From Immundisolibacter sp. (GTDB lineage: Bacteria > Pseudomonadota > Gammaproteobacteria > Immundisolibacterales > Immundisolibacteraceae), in contig NZ_JACIZD010000004.1 of the NCBI RefSeq assembly GCF_014359565.1, positions 62,001 through 126,000 on the forward strand: a stretch of 64,000 nt of DNA. The letters are read 5' to 3'. The position numbers and the translations under genes are program-made. Below are positions 42,438-52,751 of this stretch, one piece after another. Below the pieces are notes generated by a model. The model was not told the DNA's origin. It was given only the letters and a program-made list of their open reading frames with translations, and made no database searches. The number at the start of each line of letters is the position of its first letter. The first letter of the stretch is position 1.

Positions 42438-43949
<1,512 letters not shown>

Positions 43950-45845
43950 GCAGCACCTCCTCGAGCGCCGGCAGCACCGGCGCCGCACCCGGCGCCAGCT
44001 GTTCCCGGTCCTGGGCATCCAGACGCTGCAGGCGCCGCAGGGCGTCGTACTTGTCGCCGGTGACGCGGGCGGTCACCTGGGCATCACGCAGCACCTGCGG
44101 ACGGATGAACACCATCAGGTTGGTCTTGCCGCCGGTGGTCGAGCTGTAGCGGAACATGCGCCCGATCAGCGGAATGGAGCCCAACACCGGCACCTGCGAT
44201 TCGCTGCGCCGCAGGCTGCTGTCCATCAGGCCACCGAGCACCACCATCTGCTGGTCCTGCACCACCGCCGTGGTGGTGATGGCGCGCTTGTTGGTGATGA
44301 TGTCCGAGCCGACCGTGGCGTCGCTGATCGAGGACACCTCCTGCGCAATCTCCAGCCGCACGGTGCCATCCTGGTTGATCTGCGGCTTGACCTTGAGCTT
44401 CAGGCCGATGTCCTCGCGCTGGATGGTCTGGAACGGCGCGTTGTCCACATTGGCCGGCGTGCTGTAGGAGCCGGTGATGAACGGCACGTTCTGGCCGACG
44501 ATGATCTCGGCCTCGTGGTTGTCGAGTGTCACCAGCGAGGGCGTGGACAGCACATTGCTGCCGGTATCGGCCTGCAGCGCCCGCACCAGCACGCCCATGG
44601 TGATGTTGGCGCCCAGGATGCTGCGCGTGCCGTCCAGAAATCCCAGATTCAGGCCATCGCCCAGGTTGCCGAACGGATTCAGGTTGCTGCGATCCGCCCC
44701 GGCGCCGGTATTGTCGAAGCTCGTGCCACCGACGACGCCGCGGTTGTTGTCGTAATCCGCGCTGCCGCGCCACTGCACGCCAAGCTCGCGCGCCAGCGTG
44801 CTCGACACCTCCACCACCACCGCCTCCACGAGCAATTGCGCGCGCGGAATGTCCAGCTTCTGCACCACCGCCTCGATGGACGACCACAGCCTGGGCGGGG
44901 CGGACACGATCAGGGCGTTGGTGCCCGGGTCCGACTGCACCGTGGACAGACCGCCCGAAGGATCCGTCTCCCCCTGCGCTGCGGGCACTTTCTGCAGGGC
45001 ATTGATGACGCCCTCGAGCACCGATTTCATGTCCTCGGCGTTGGCATAACGCAGGTAGACCACGTGGATGTTGCCGCTGCGGTCGGCCTGCGGCAGGTCC
45101 AGGTTGGCGATGATGGCGCGCAGGGCCAGGCGCGTGTCGCGACTGCCGCCGATCAGCACGCTGTTGCTGCGTTCATCGGCCACGAAGGCGCCGCGCGCGT
45201 TGCCGCCTTCGCCACCGGCGGTGCGCTGCTGCAGCGTTTCCAGCACGCGCACGACCTCGGTGGCGGTGGCGTTTTGCAGGGCCACCGTCTCCACGTCGCC
45301 GCTGGCCGGCAGGTCCATGCGGCGCACGATTTGCGACAGGCGTTCCACGTTGGCGGCGGCGTCGGAAATGATCAGCGTATTGCTGGCCGGCGCCGCCGCC
45401 AGGTGCGCGTCCTTCGACAGCAGCGGCCGCAGCACCGGCACCAACGCCGCCGCCGGAACATTTTCGAGCTTGATCACCCGCGTCGCCGGCGCGTCGCCCC
45501 GTGCTTCCGGCGCGGCGCCGAAGGCCGCCTCGGTGCGGGCGCTGGTGTCCGGCAAAATCTTGGTCATCGCGCCGCTGGGCACGGCCACGAAACCGTTGAC
45601 CTTCAGCACCGACAGAAACACCTCATACAGGGCGTCCTTGTCCAGTGGGCCGGGCGATACGACGTTGACCGTGCCCTTGACCCGCGGATCGACTATGAAA
45701 CTGCGGCCGGTGGCCTCGGCCACCAGCTCCACCAGCGCCAGAATGTCGGCGTCCTTCAGGTTCAGCGTCACCGGCTCGGCTACCGCAGTCAGCGCACACC
45801 AGGCCAGGAACAGTCCCGCCAGGCGGGCACGCAGCGCAGCAACGG

Positions 45846-46370
45846 TCATCGAAACCTTTTTCTCATCAGTTCGACAGGGGTGGCCGCGCTCGCGGAGGGC
45901 GAGGCGGATTCGGGCACCTGCGGGCGCAGGAGCAACAGCTCGCGCTGCCCGTGACGGCGCAGCAGCACGCGATCGGCCTGAATCTCCAGCAACTGCGCCT
46001 CCGCCGGCAGCTGCGCGCCGACGCGGTACAGACGCTGCCGCTGGCCAGGCTCGCCGATCAGGGCGTAGCCTTCGGTTCCCGGCGCGAACCAGATACCCCC
46101 CAGCACCAGGTTGGCCCGGGTTTCAGGCGCCGCCTGCGCCACGGCATCGGACGCCGGCTGACCGAACAGATGCCGGTCGATGATCAACGAAACATCGGCC
46201 CCGGACGGCGACGCCACAGGCTCGGCCCGCACCGCGGCGGCCGGGCCTTCCAGGACCTCCTGCCGGCTGCGCCACAGGTCGAAGCAGGCCTGCGCCAGGA
46301 GCCCGGCAAACAGCACGGCGGCCACGCGTGCCGGTAAGCGCTGCGGCCCCGCGCTGCTCGCCACCTTCAT
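45846..46370 (-). CDS. gspC: T2SS protein GspC (short, without PDZ domain)
   Basis: GspC links the inner-membrane platform to GspD. The 174-residue product has one membrane helix (ARVAAVLFAGLLAQACFDLW, residues 14-33), a linker, and the homology region with IIDRHLFGQPASD then NLVLGGIWFAPG and YALIGEPGQRQRLYRVG. It ends after about 40 more residues, so the C-terminal PDZ or coiled-coil domain of the larger GspC proteins is lacking, as in XcpP-like short variants. It is the first gene of the operon. Confidence 0.9.
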   Translation of the reverse strand: MKVASSAGPQRLPARVAAVLFAGLLAQACFDLWRSRQEVLEGPAAAVRAEPVASPSGADVSLIIDRHLFGQPASDAVAQAAPETRANLVLGGIWFAPGTEGYALIGEPGQRQRLYRVGAQLPAEAQLLEIQADRVLLRRHGQRELLLLRPQVPESASPSASAATPVELMRKRFR

Positions 46371-46442
46371 GCCGTCTCAATCCTCCGGACGCTGGCGCGA
46401 GGCGCAAGCGGTTTAGACCAAGGCGCTATGCTCGCCGCGGAC

Positions 46443-46464
46443 CTTTACAGTTCCCTTACAGTCA
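46443..46464 (-). promoter_or_regulatory. 11-bp direct repeat upstream of gspC (response-regulator-like box)
   Basis: On the plus strand CTTTACAGTTC (46443-46453) is followed immediately by CCTTACAGTCA (46454-46464); 8 of 11 positions match. On the minus strand this reads CTGTAAG-GGAA-CTGTAAA, the spacing (one helical turn) and CTGTnAn half-sites of a Pho box or another OmpR-family site. It lies about 75 bp upstream of the gspC ATG, where an activator site could replace a -35. Confidence 0.45.
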
Positions 46465-46669
46465 CCCGCCGATTCCCGGCATCACGATCGACTCGCTGCC
46501 TCATCGGCGCATCACCGCAGCCTTTCGGTAACACAAATGAAACAGCACAAGATTTCAGCAACATCCACTCGGGCGCGCGACCGGCCCCCGTTTCCAGCGC
46601 CGTCGTGCACCGTCCTGCCCGCGGTCTTACCGCGACGGGCCAAGGCCGCTCACCATCGGTACCCGTCGC

Positions 46670-47803
46670 ATGGCGCATGAAGTCCTGCTGCCGCAGTGGT
46701 CGATGGGCATGCAGGACGGCCAGGTCACACGCTGGCTGAAGGCCCCGGGCGATCCGGTCGCCGACGGCGAGGCGATCGCCGAGGTGGAGTCATCGAAGGT
46801 CGCGGGCGAGCTGCTGGCAGACCGCGCAGGCGTGTTCCTGCGCGCGCTGGTCGAGGTCGGCGAGGTGGTGCCGGTGCGCACGGCGCTGTGCCTGATCGGC
46901 GCGCCGGGCGAACGTATCGATGCCGGTGCAGCCCTTGCCCGGGACGCCGCCTCCACGCCCATCGCGCCTGCCCCGCAGCGCCCAGCCCCGTCCGCCGGGA
47001 ACGCCACGCAGGTCACGCCGCGCGCACGCAAGCTGGCTGTCGAGCACGGCATCGACCTGACGCAGGTGCGCGGCAGCGGGCCTGACGGACGCATCGTGGA
47101 GGCCGACATCGAGGCCCTGCTGGGCCAAGTCAGCGACGGAACCTATTCGCTGGCCCAGCGCCGTGGCCGCATTGCCGAGCGCCTGCTCGCCAGCCTGCAC
47201 GGCAGCGCACAGCTGACGCTGAGCCGGGACATTGACGTCACGGACCTGACCGACTGGCGCGCCCGCTTGCCCTTTCGTGCGGGCTGGGGCGACCTCGTCG
47301 GCTACGCCGTCAGCCGCGTGTTGGGCGGGCATCCGCCGTTCAACGGCACCGTCGAGGGCGACCGCGTCCGCATCGGCTCGCAGGTGAATCTGGGCTTTGC
47401 CGTGGCCCTGGAAGGCGGCCTGGTCACCCCGGTCATTCACGACGCCGGCAGCAAAAGCCTGCAGAACCTGACTGAACTGACGGCCGAGCTGGTCAGCCGC
47501 GCCCGCAGCGGAACGCTGCGCCCACAGGATGTCGACGGCGGCACCTTCACCCTCTCGAATCTGGGTGGCCACGGCATCGACGCCTTCACGCCCATCATCA
47601 ACCCGCCGCAGATTGCCATTCTGGGCCTTGGCCGGGTGCGTGAGGTGGCGCAGCGCAGCGGTGACGGAATCGCCTGGCGCCAATGCATGACCGTGAGCCT
47701 GACGTTCGATCATCGCATCGCCGACGGCGTGCCGGCGGCTGTGTTTCTGCAGGATCTGGCGCAGTTCCTGAGTCGTCCGGAGGGCTTTCAGTCCAGCGCC
47801 TGA
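46670..47803 (+). CDS. 2-oxoacid dehydrogenase E2 (dihydrolipoamide acyltransferase)
   Basis: The 377-residue core enzyme transfers the acyl group from the lipoyl arm to CoA. Domain order: a lipoyl domain (residues 1-80, WSMGMQDGQVTRWLKAPGD, with the lipoylated Lys in EVESSKV near 45), a subunit-binding domain (TPRARKLAVEHGIDL to GRIVEADI, about 118-155), and the catalytic domain with NLGFAVALEGGLVTPVI and the active-site motif FDHRIADG near 345. The catalytic domain is compact. No E3 follows. It is the obvious partner of the E1 subunits at 34.7-36.7 kb, from which it is separated by the gsp operon. The 299 bp upstream also face gspC. Confidence 0.92.
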   Translation: MAHEVLLPQWSMGMQDGQVTRWLKAPGDPVADGEAIAEVESSKVAGELLADRAGVFLRALVEVGEVVPVRTALCLIGAPGERIDAGAALARDAASTPIAPAPQRPAPSAGNATQVTPRARKLAVEHGIDLTQVRGSGPDGRIVEADIEALLGQVSDGTYSLAQRRGRIAERLLASLHGSAQLTLSRDIDVTDLTDWRARLPFRAGWGDLVGYAVSRVLGGHPPFNGTVEGDRVRIGSQVNLGFAVALEGGLVTPVIHDAGSKSLQNLTELTAELVSRARSGTLRPQDVDGGTFTLSNLGGHGIDAFTPIINPPQIAILGLGRVREVAQRSGDGIAWRQCMTVSLTFDHRIADGVPAAVFLQDLAQFLSRPEGFQSSA

Positions 47804-47823
47804 GCCTCACGGTCAGCGCCGCG

Positions 47824-48798
47824 TCAGTCCCTGATGATGCTGGTGCGGCGATTCTCATCATCCGGGAACACGCGGCCGGTCATGATGGTTTGCCAGATGT
47901 GGTCGAAGACCTTGCCCGGCTCGCCGGGCTTCTTGCCGGACCGAAAATAACTGTGGCCCAGGGGTGTGTCGTAAGCGGTGTTCACGTCGTCACAATCCAC
48001 GGCGTAGACGTTCGTTGGCGTGAGGGCCATGTTCTCGGGGCCGGTATGACCCAGGCGACGCGAGGCGATCTTGTTCTTCAGGTTCGCCACCTTGCTTGAA
48101 CGCAGCGCCAGGTCGTCCGATGCGTAATACACCACCACATTGCGCGATGCGTGGCTGATGAGCTCACCGGCGTGCCCCTTGTGCACCGATTCGTTCTCGA
48201 TATCCGCCGCCACCAGGTAGGTGTTTCGAAACAGCAGCGGCACGCCGCTTGGCAGGTCGTACTTATCCCAGGCACACAGCGTCTCGCGTAGTACGCGATT
48301 GCCCATGGAGTGCGCCAGCATGTTGATGCGCTTCAGGCACGGATCGTCGGCCGGGTTGCGCTGGGTGTCATCGCGCCATTTCATGAAGTGCCCCAGCACC
48401 CGGGCCAGGGAAAAGGCACTCGCGTCGGCCGCCTTCTGGTCGTCCCAGTAGTCCTTGACGATTCCCTGGTCATCGTCACAGGGCCATACCACCGGCAGCA
48501 CCAGCAGCTCCTTTTGCTTCTTTTTGTCGCACAGTGCCTGCAATTCCGCCGCCCCGTCGAACACCGCCTCGGGCAGATTCGAGAAGCCATGGAGGTACAC
48601 CAGCAACTGCCGATACGGCGAGGACTTCAGCTCGGACATCAGATTGAAGCCGCCGATTTCCTCGTATTTATCCTTGCCCAGCCGCCGGCAATAGAACACT
48701 GAGTTGGAGGCTGCGTTGTTCTTGAGATCGAAGTCGAAGACACGGCCGACGCGGCTCTTGATGCTCTGCGTCGGGAAACGGTTGGTTATGAACAACAT
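47824..48798 (-). CDS. DUF900-type alpha/beta hydrolase
   Basis: A 324-residue predicted cytosolic alpha/beta hydrolase of the DUF900 kind. The strand and oxyanion loop LLVYLHGFSN is near residue 70, PVVWPCDDDQG near 105 and the nucleophile elbow MLAHSMGNRVL (Ser in a variant G-x-S-x-G, here A-H-S-M-G) near 165. A later Asp (VAADIENE) and His complete a plausible triad. The start at 48798 has AGAGG upstream; longer starts at 48813 or earlier are possible. The gene is Lys-rich and less GC-rich than its neighbours, hinting at later acquisition. The substrate is unknown. Confidence 0.75.
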   Translation of the reverse strand: MLFITNRFPTQSIKSRVGRVFDFDLKNNAASNSVFYCRRLGKDKYEEIGGFNLMSELKSSPYRQLLVYLHGFSNLPEAVFDGAAELQALCDKKKQKELLVLPVVWPCDDDQGIVKDYWDDQKAADASAFSLARVLGHFMKWRDDTQRNPADDPCLKRINMLAHSMGNRVLRETLCAWDKYDLPSGVPLLFRNTYLVAADIENESVHKGHAGELISHASRNVVVYYASDDLALRSSKVANLKNKIASRRLGHTGPENMALTPTNVYAVDCDDVNTAYDTPLGHSYFRSGKKPGEPGKVFDHIWQTIMTGRVFPDDENRRTSIIRD

Positions 48799-49009
48799 GG
48801 CGCGACCTCTCATGCGAGCTTGAGGGGCACAGTGTCCGCCACCCCACGCCGCTCTGCCATGCACTGATACACATCCGGCCCCGATGGGGCTAGCCGCCGA
48901 ATACGATGCCGCCTGTGCGACAGTCCATCGCAGTGCCCACGGTCGCGAACTCGGCGGCTTCGAGCAAGGTCAAACAATCCATACCTTGGCCCGAGTGAAG
49001 GAGTAAGCC

Positions 49010-49423
49010 ATGCATATTTCGCGTTCAGCCCTGAAATTTGCGGCAGCGTTCGCCGCGGTCGTGCTGTGCACCCCGTCGATCTCTGCGGAAACCGTTCTCA
49101 CGACACAGGATGCCGTCGAAGTGTCCGTGCCCGACGTGCGCGTTAGCGGTTCCGGCCTGCAAGGCGAGATTCACAATCAAACCGATGCGACGCTGATTGG
49201 AGCCGAACTTCTGGTGCGTCACCGCTGGCTGTGGGCTGACGAGCTGCATCCCGGCACCGACGACCCGAGCTGGGTCGAAATACACCCCGTGAACGTGACC
49301 ATCCCGGCCGGTGACACTGCGCCATTCAGCGTGCAACTGTCCCGCGTCGCCCCGCAACGCAGTGACGGTACCTTCCAACTCGAAGTGTCCGTCTACCGCT
49401 TCGCGACCATACCCAGCCCGTAG
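49010..49423 (+). CDS. Small exported protein of unknown function
   Basis: A 137-residue protein with a clear Sec signal peptide (SALKFAAAFAAVVLCTPSISA, cleavage near residue 26). The mature part of about 110 residues is rich in beta-branched residues and has GEIHNQTDATLIGAELLVRH followed by VNVTIPAGDTAPFSVQLSRV, the pattern of an immunoglobulin-like or FxLYD-like beta sandwich. AAGGAG 8 bp upstream of the ATG is a strong ribosome-binding site, so the gene is probably real. It is divergent from the DUF900 hydrolase and also of lower GC. Family not recognised. Confidence 0.65.
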   Translation: MHISRSALKFAAAFAAVVLCTPSISAETVLTTQDAVEVSVPDVRVSGSGLQGEIHNQTDATLIGAELLVRHRWLWADELHPGTDDPSWVEIHPVNVTIPAGDTAPFSVQLSRVAPQRSDGTFQLEVSVYRFATIPSP

Positions 49424-49601
49424 GTTCTGCGGAGCGCAGCACGCCCGTCGTTGGGCTGATTCTCACGACCGGGCGTCGCTGCCAAAAGCGGTGCCTGCAG
49501 ACTGCCGATTTTGCGTGCCATCCAAAAACCGCAGGGAAGGCGCCGGGTCAGCCCGGCGACTATCGGCGGATCACACGATCGATGCAGACAAACCCCGGAA
49601 A

Positions 49602-49636
49602 GCAAAAAGGCCAGTCTTGTGGACTGGCCTTTTTGC
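49602..49636 (-). terminator. Terminator of the initiator tRNA
   Basis: A perfect 15-bp stem including the A/T tracts (49602-49616 with 49622-49636) and a 5-nt loop forms a near-symmetrical bidirectional terminator. On the minus strand GGCCAGTC-loop-GACTGGCC is followed by TTTTTGCT, 10 bp after the tRNA 3' end. Confidence 0.9.
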
Positions 49637-49646
49637 CTGTTTCGGA

Positions 49647-49723
<77 letters not shown>

Positions 49724-49735
49724 ACCGAGCCGCGC

Positions 49736-49764
49736 ATGATACTGGCAACTGCCCGTCAGGGCAA
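49736..49764 (-). promoter_or_regulatory. Promoter of the initiator tRNA
   Basis: On the minus strand TTGCCC (49764-49759) and TATCAT (49741-49736) are separated by exactly 17 bp, followed by a GC-rich discriminator (GCGCGGC) typical of stringently controlled stable-RNA promoters. The tRNA 5' end begins 12 bp further on. Confidence 0.7.
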
Positions 49765-49784
49765 GCCCGAACTGCCGGATCGAC

Positions 49785-51224
49785 CTAAAAAACCGCCTGG
49801 CACAGCGCCAGCAGCGGTGCCGGGAACACGCCTAGACCCAGCAGCAGAGCGCCGTTCACACCCATGAACACGCGCACGTCGAGGGCCGGGGAGATGGCCG
49901 GCTGCTCCTCTGGCGCATCGAAGTACATGGCCTTGATGACGCGCAGGTAATAGAACGCACCGATGACCGAAAAGATCACCGCGATGATGGCCAGCCACAG
50001 CAGGTCGTGCTGCATCACCGCGCGGATGACGCCAAGCTTGGCGTAAAAGCCGACCGTGGGCGGCACGCCTGCCAGCGAGAACAGGATCACCATCATCACC
50101 AGCGCCAGCCACGGCGAGCGCCGGTTGAGGCCGCGAAAGTCCTCGATCCGGTCGGCTTCGAAGCCGGCGCGGCTCAGCAGCATGATCATGCCAAAGGCGG
50201 CCAGGCCGGTCAGGGCATAGGTAATCATGTAGAACAGGCTTGCCGCCATGCCGGCCGGGCTGTTGGCCAGGATGCCGAGCAGGAAAAAACCCATGTGCGA
50301 GATGGTCGAATAGGCCAGCATGCGCTTGATGTTGACCTGCGCAATGGCGACAAGATTACCGACCGCCAACGACAGCACGGTCACCACCACCAGCATTTGC
50401 TGCCACTGCTGGACCAGCGGCGCTGCGGCACCGGCCAGCAGTTTCACCACCAGCACGAAGGCCGCGAGTTTGCTGATCGTGGTCAGAAACGCCGTCACCG
50501 CGGTCGGCGCGCCGTGGTACACGTCCGGCAACCACATGTGAAACGGTGCGATGCCCAGCTTGAAGCCGATCCCCACCACCAGCATGGCCAGCGCAAGGCC
50601 CATCAGGGCGCTGAAGTCACCGGCACGGGCGTGTTCACCCACCACCTGCGCCACGGTGGACAGGTCGAGCGACGCCGTCAATCCGTACAGAAGCGACATG
50701 CCGTACAGCAGCAGACCCGAGGCCAGCGCGCCCAGAAAGAAATACTTGATCGCGGCCTCGCTGGCGTCGCCATTGTCGCGGTGCAGCGCGACCAGCGCAT
50801 ACGAGGACAGCGACAGCACCTCAAGGCCCAGATACAGCACCAGCAGGCTGCCGGCACTGGCCATCACCAACAAGCCGAGCGTGGCGAACAGCGACAGCAG
50901 CAGGAACTCGCCGGTCAAAAGAGCCCGCTGGCGCAGGTAATCCCGCCCATACAGGAACACGCCGAACATGATCAGCAACGCCACCACCTTGATCACGACC
51001 GCAACGGCGTCGACCGTGTAGTGACCGCTGAACGTGGTGACCGGCCCGTGGTAACCCTGCGCAACCGCCAGCAAGGTTGCCAGCAGCGACAGCTGGGATA
51101 CGACATAAGTGTTGCTGCGCTCGCGGCCCGGCCAGAACAGGTCGACCAGCAACACCACGCAGGCCATCGCCAGCAAAACCATTTCCGGCAGGGCCGGGGC
51201 CAGATCGGGAAGCATGAATTCCAT
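49785..51224 (-). CDS. nuoN: NADH-quinone oxidoreductase subunit N
   Basis: An antiporter-like proton-pumping subunit of complex I, 479 residues, about 14 membrane helices. Seen: LVLYLGLEVLSLSSYALVAL near residue 130 (conserved Glu), GFKLGIAPFHMWLPDVYHGAP near 220 (TM7 Lys and the P-loop-like broken helix), then KRMLAYSTISHMGFFLLGI near 300. It is the last gene of the operon. The ATG at 51224 is used; MLPDL nine bases downstream is an alternative. Confidence 0.96.
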   Translation of the reverse strand: MEFMLPDLAPALPEMVLLAMACVVLLVDLFWPGRERSNTYVVSQLSLLATLLAVAQGYHGPVTTFSGHYTVDAVAVVIKVVALLIMFGVFLYGRDYLRQRALLTGEFLLLSLFATLGLLVMASAGSLLVLYLGLEVLSLSSYALVALHRDNGDASEAAIKYFFLGALASGLLLYGMSLLYGLTASLDLSTVAQVVGEHARAGDFSALMGLALAMLVVGIGFKLGIAPFHMWLPDVYHGAPTAVTAFLTTISKLAAFVLVVKLLAGAAAPLVQQWQQMLVVVTVLSLAVGNLVAIAQVNIKRMLAYSTISHMGFFLLGILANSPAGMAASLFYMITYALTGLAAFGMIMLLSRAGFEADRIEDFRGLNRRSPWLALVMMVILFSLAGVPPTVGFYAKLGVIRAVMQHDLLWLAIIAVIFSVIGAFYYLRVIKAMYFDAPEEQPAISPALDVRVFMGVNGALLLGLGVFPAPLLALCQAVF

Positions 51225-51256
51225 GGGTCAGATGCCGTGTGCCTGGGGTGCCGCGC

Positions 51257-52744
51257 CTAGAGTCCGAGCTTGCCGCGCTGCAGGTGCGCCAGCAGCGTGT
51301 CTACCGTGGCATGGGTGACGTCCAGCATGGGATTGGGCCACACGCCCATGGCGAGCACGGCCAGGGCCAACAGGCCGAGCACGACGAACTCCTCGGCCTT
51401 CAGATCCTTCAGCGCCGCCACTTTTGCATTGGTCACGGCCCCGAAAATGACCCGCTTGTACATCCACAGGTTGTACGCCGCGCCCAGCACCAAGCTGGTG
51501 CCGGCCAGCAGGGCGATCCAGAAGCCGTTCTCGAACGCTGCCAGGATGACCATGAACTCGCCGACGAAACCCGACGTGCCCGGCAGGCCGGAGTTGGCCA
51601 TCGCAAACAGCATCATGAAGGCGGCGAACATCGGCATGGTGTTGACCACGCCGCCGTAATCGGCGATCTGGCGACTGTGCATGCGGTCGTACATGACGCC
51701 CACGCACAGGAACATGGCGGCCGAGATGAAGCCGTGCGAAACCATCTGCACCAGCCCGCCCTCGATGCCCTGCGCGCTGAACAGGAAGGTGCCGAGCGTC
51801 ACGAAACCCATGTGCGAGATGGACGAATAGGCAATCAGCTTTTTCATGTCCTGCTGCACCAGCGCCACGGCGCCGATGTAGACCACGGCGATCAGCGACA
51901 GCGTGATCATCAGGCCGGAGAAGGCCATGCTGGCGTCCGGCGTGATCGGCAGCGACAGGCGCAGGAAGCCGTATCCGCCCATCTTGAGCATGATGGCCGC
52001 CAGCACCACGGAGCCGCCGGTCGGGGCCTCGACATGTGCATCAGGCAGCCAGGTGTGCACCGGCCACATCGGAATCTTGACTGCGAACGCGGCCAGGAAG
52101 GCCAGGAACAGCAGCTTCTGGGTCGGCAGATCGAGCCCGACGCGCTGGAAGTCGAGCAGGCTGAAGCTGCCCGTCTTCAGATGCAGGTAGATCAGCGCCA
52201 CCAGCAGCAGCACGGAGCCGAGGAAGGTGTAGAGAAAAAACTTGAGCGTCGCGTACACGCGATTGGGGCCGCCCCAGACGCCGATGATGATGAACATCGG
52301 GATCAGCATCGCTTCCCAGAACACATAGAACAGCATGCCGTCGACGGCACAGAACAGGCCGATCATCAGCCCTTCCATGACCAGGAAGGCGCCCAGGTAC
52401 TGGCTGAGCTGCTTTTCAACCGACACCCGCGCCATGGCCACCACCAGCACCGTGATGAAGCTGGTCAGCAGGATGAACGGCAGCGCGATGCCGTCGATGC
52501 CAAGGTGGTAGTAGATGGCGAAGGACTCCACCCACGGCGCGCGTTCGACGAACTGCAGGCCGCCATTGCCGGTGTCAAACCCGGTGTACAGCGGCAGCGT
52601 GATGGCGAACTCCAGCAGCGCCACCAGCAGGGCGAGGCCCCGTGCCCGCCCGGGGCGGCCGTCGCCGCCCAGCAACCAGACCAGCACCGCGCCGGCGATG
52701 GGCGTCCATATGGCCAGACTCAACAGAGGCAAGGTTTCGCTCAT
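51257..52744 (-). CDS. nuoM: NADH-quinone oxidoreductase subunit M
   Basis: A second antiporter-like proton-translocating subunit, 495 residues. Key segments are FYVFWEAMLIPMFIIIGVWGG near residue 140 (Glu of TM5), FAVKIPMWPVHTWLPDAHVEAP near 230 (TM7 Lys), KKLIAYSSISHMGFVTLG near 310 and GTSGFVGEFMVILAAF near 405. It lies 7 bp after nuoL and 32 bp before nuoN. Confidence 0.97.
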   Translation of the reverse strand: MSETLPLLSLAIWTPIAGAVLVWLLGGDGRPGRARGLALLVALLEFAITLPLYTGFDTGNGGLQFVERAPWVESFAIYYHLGIDGIALPFILLTSFITVLVVAMARVSVEKQLSQYLGAFLVMEGLMIGLFCAVDGMLFYVFWEAMLIPMFIIIGVWGGPNRVYATLKFFLYTFLGSVLLLVALIYLHLKTGSFSLLDFQRVGLDLPTQKLLFLAFLAAFAVKIPMWPVHTWLPDAHVEAPTGGSVVLAAIMLKMGGYGFLRLSLPITPDASMAFSGLMITLSLIAVVYIGAVALVQQDMKKLIAYSSISHMGFVTLGTFLFSAQGIEGGLVQMVSHGFISAAMFLCVGVMYDRMHSRQIADYGGVVNTMPMFAAFMMLFAMANSGLPGTSGFVGEFMVILAAFENGFWIALLAGTSLVLGAAYNLWMYKRVIFGAVTNAKVAALKDLKAEEFVVLGLLALAVLAMGVWPNPMLDVTHATVDTLLAHLQRGKLGL

Positions 52745-52751
52745 GGCGCGC

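Noticed and set aside
49541-49558. A second hairpin (CGCCGGG/CCCGGCG) after the exported-protein gene as a terminator
   Set aside because: It has no U tract on either strand. It may contribute to 3'-end stability but is too weak to call.
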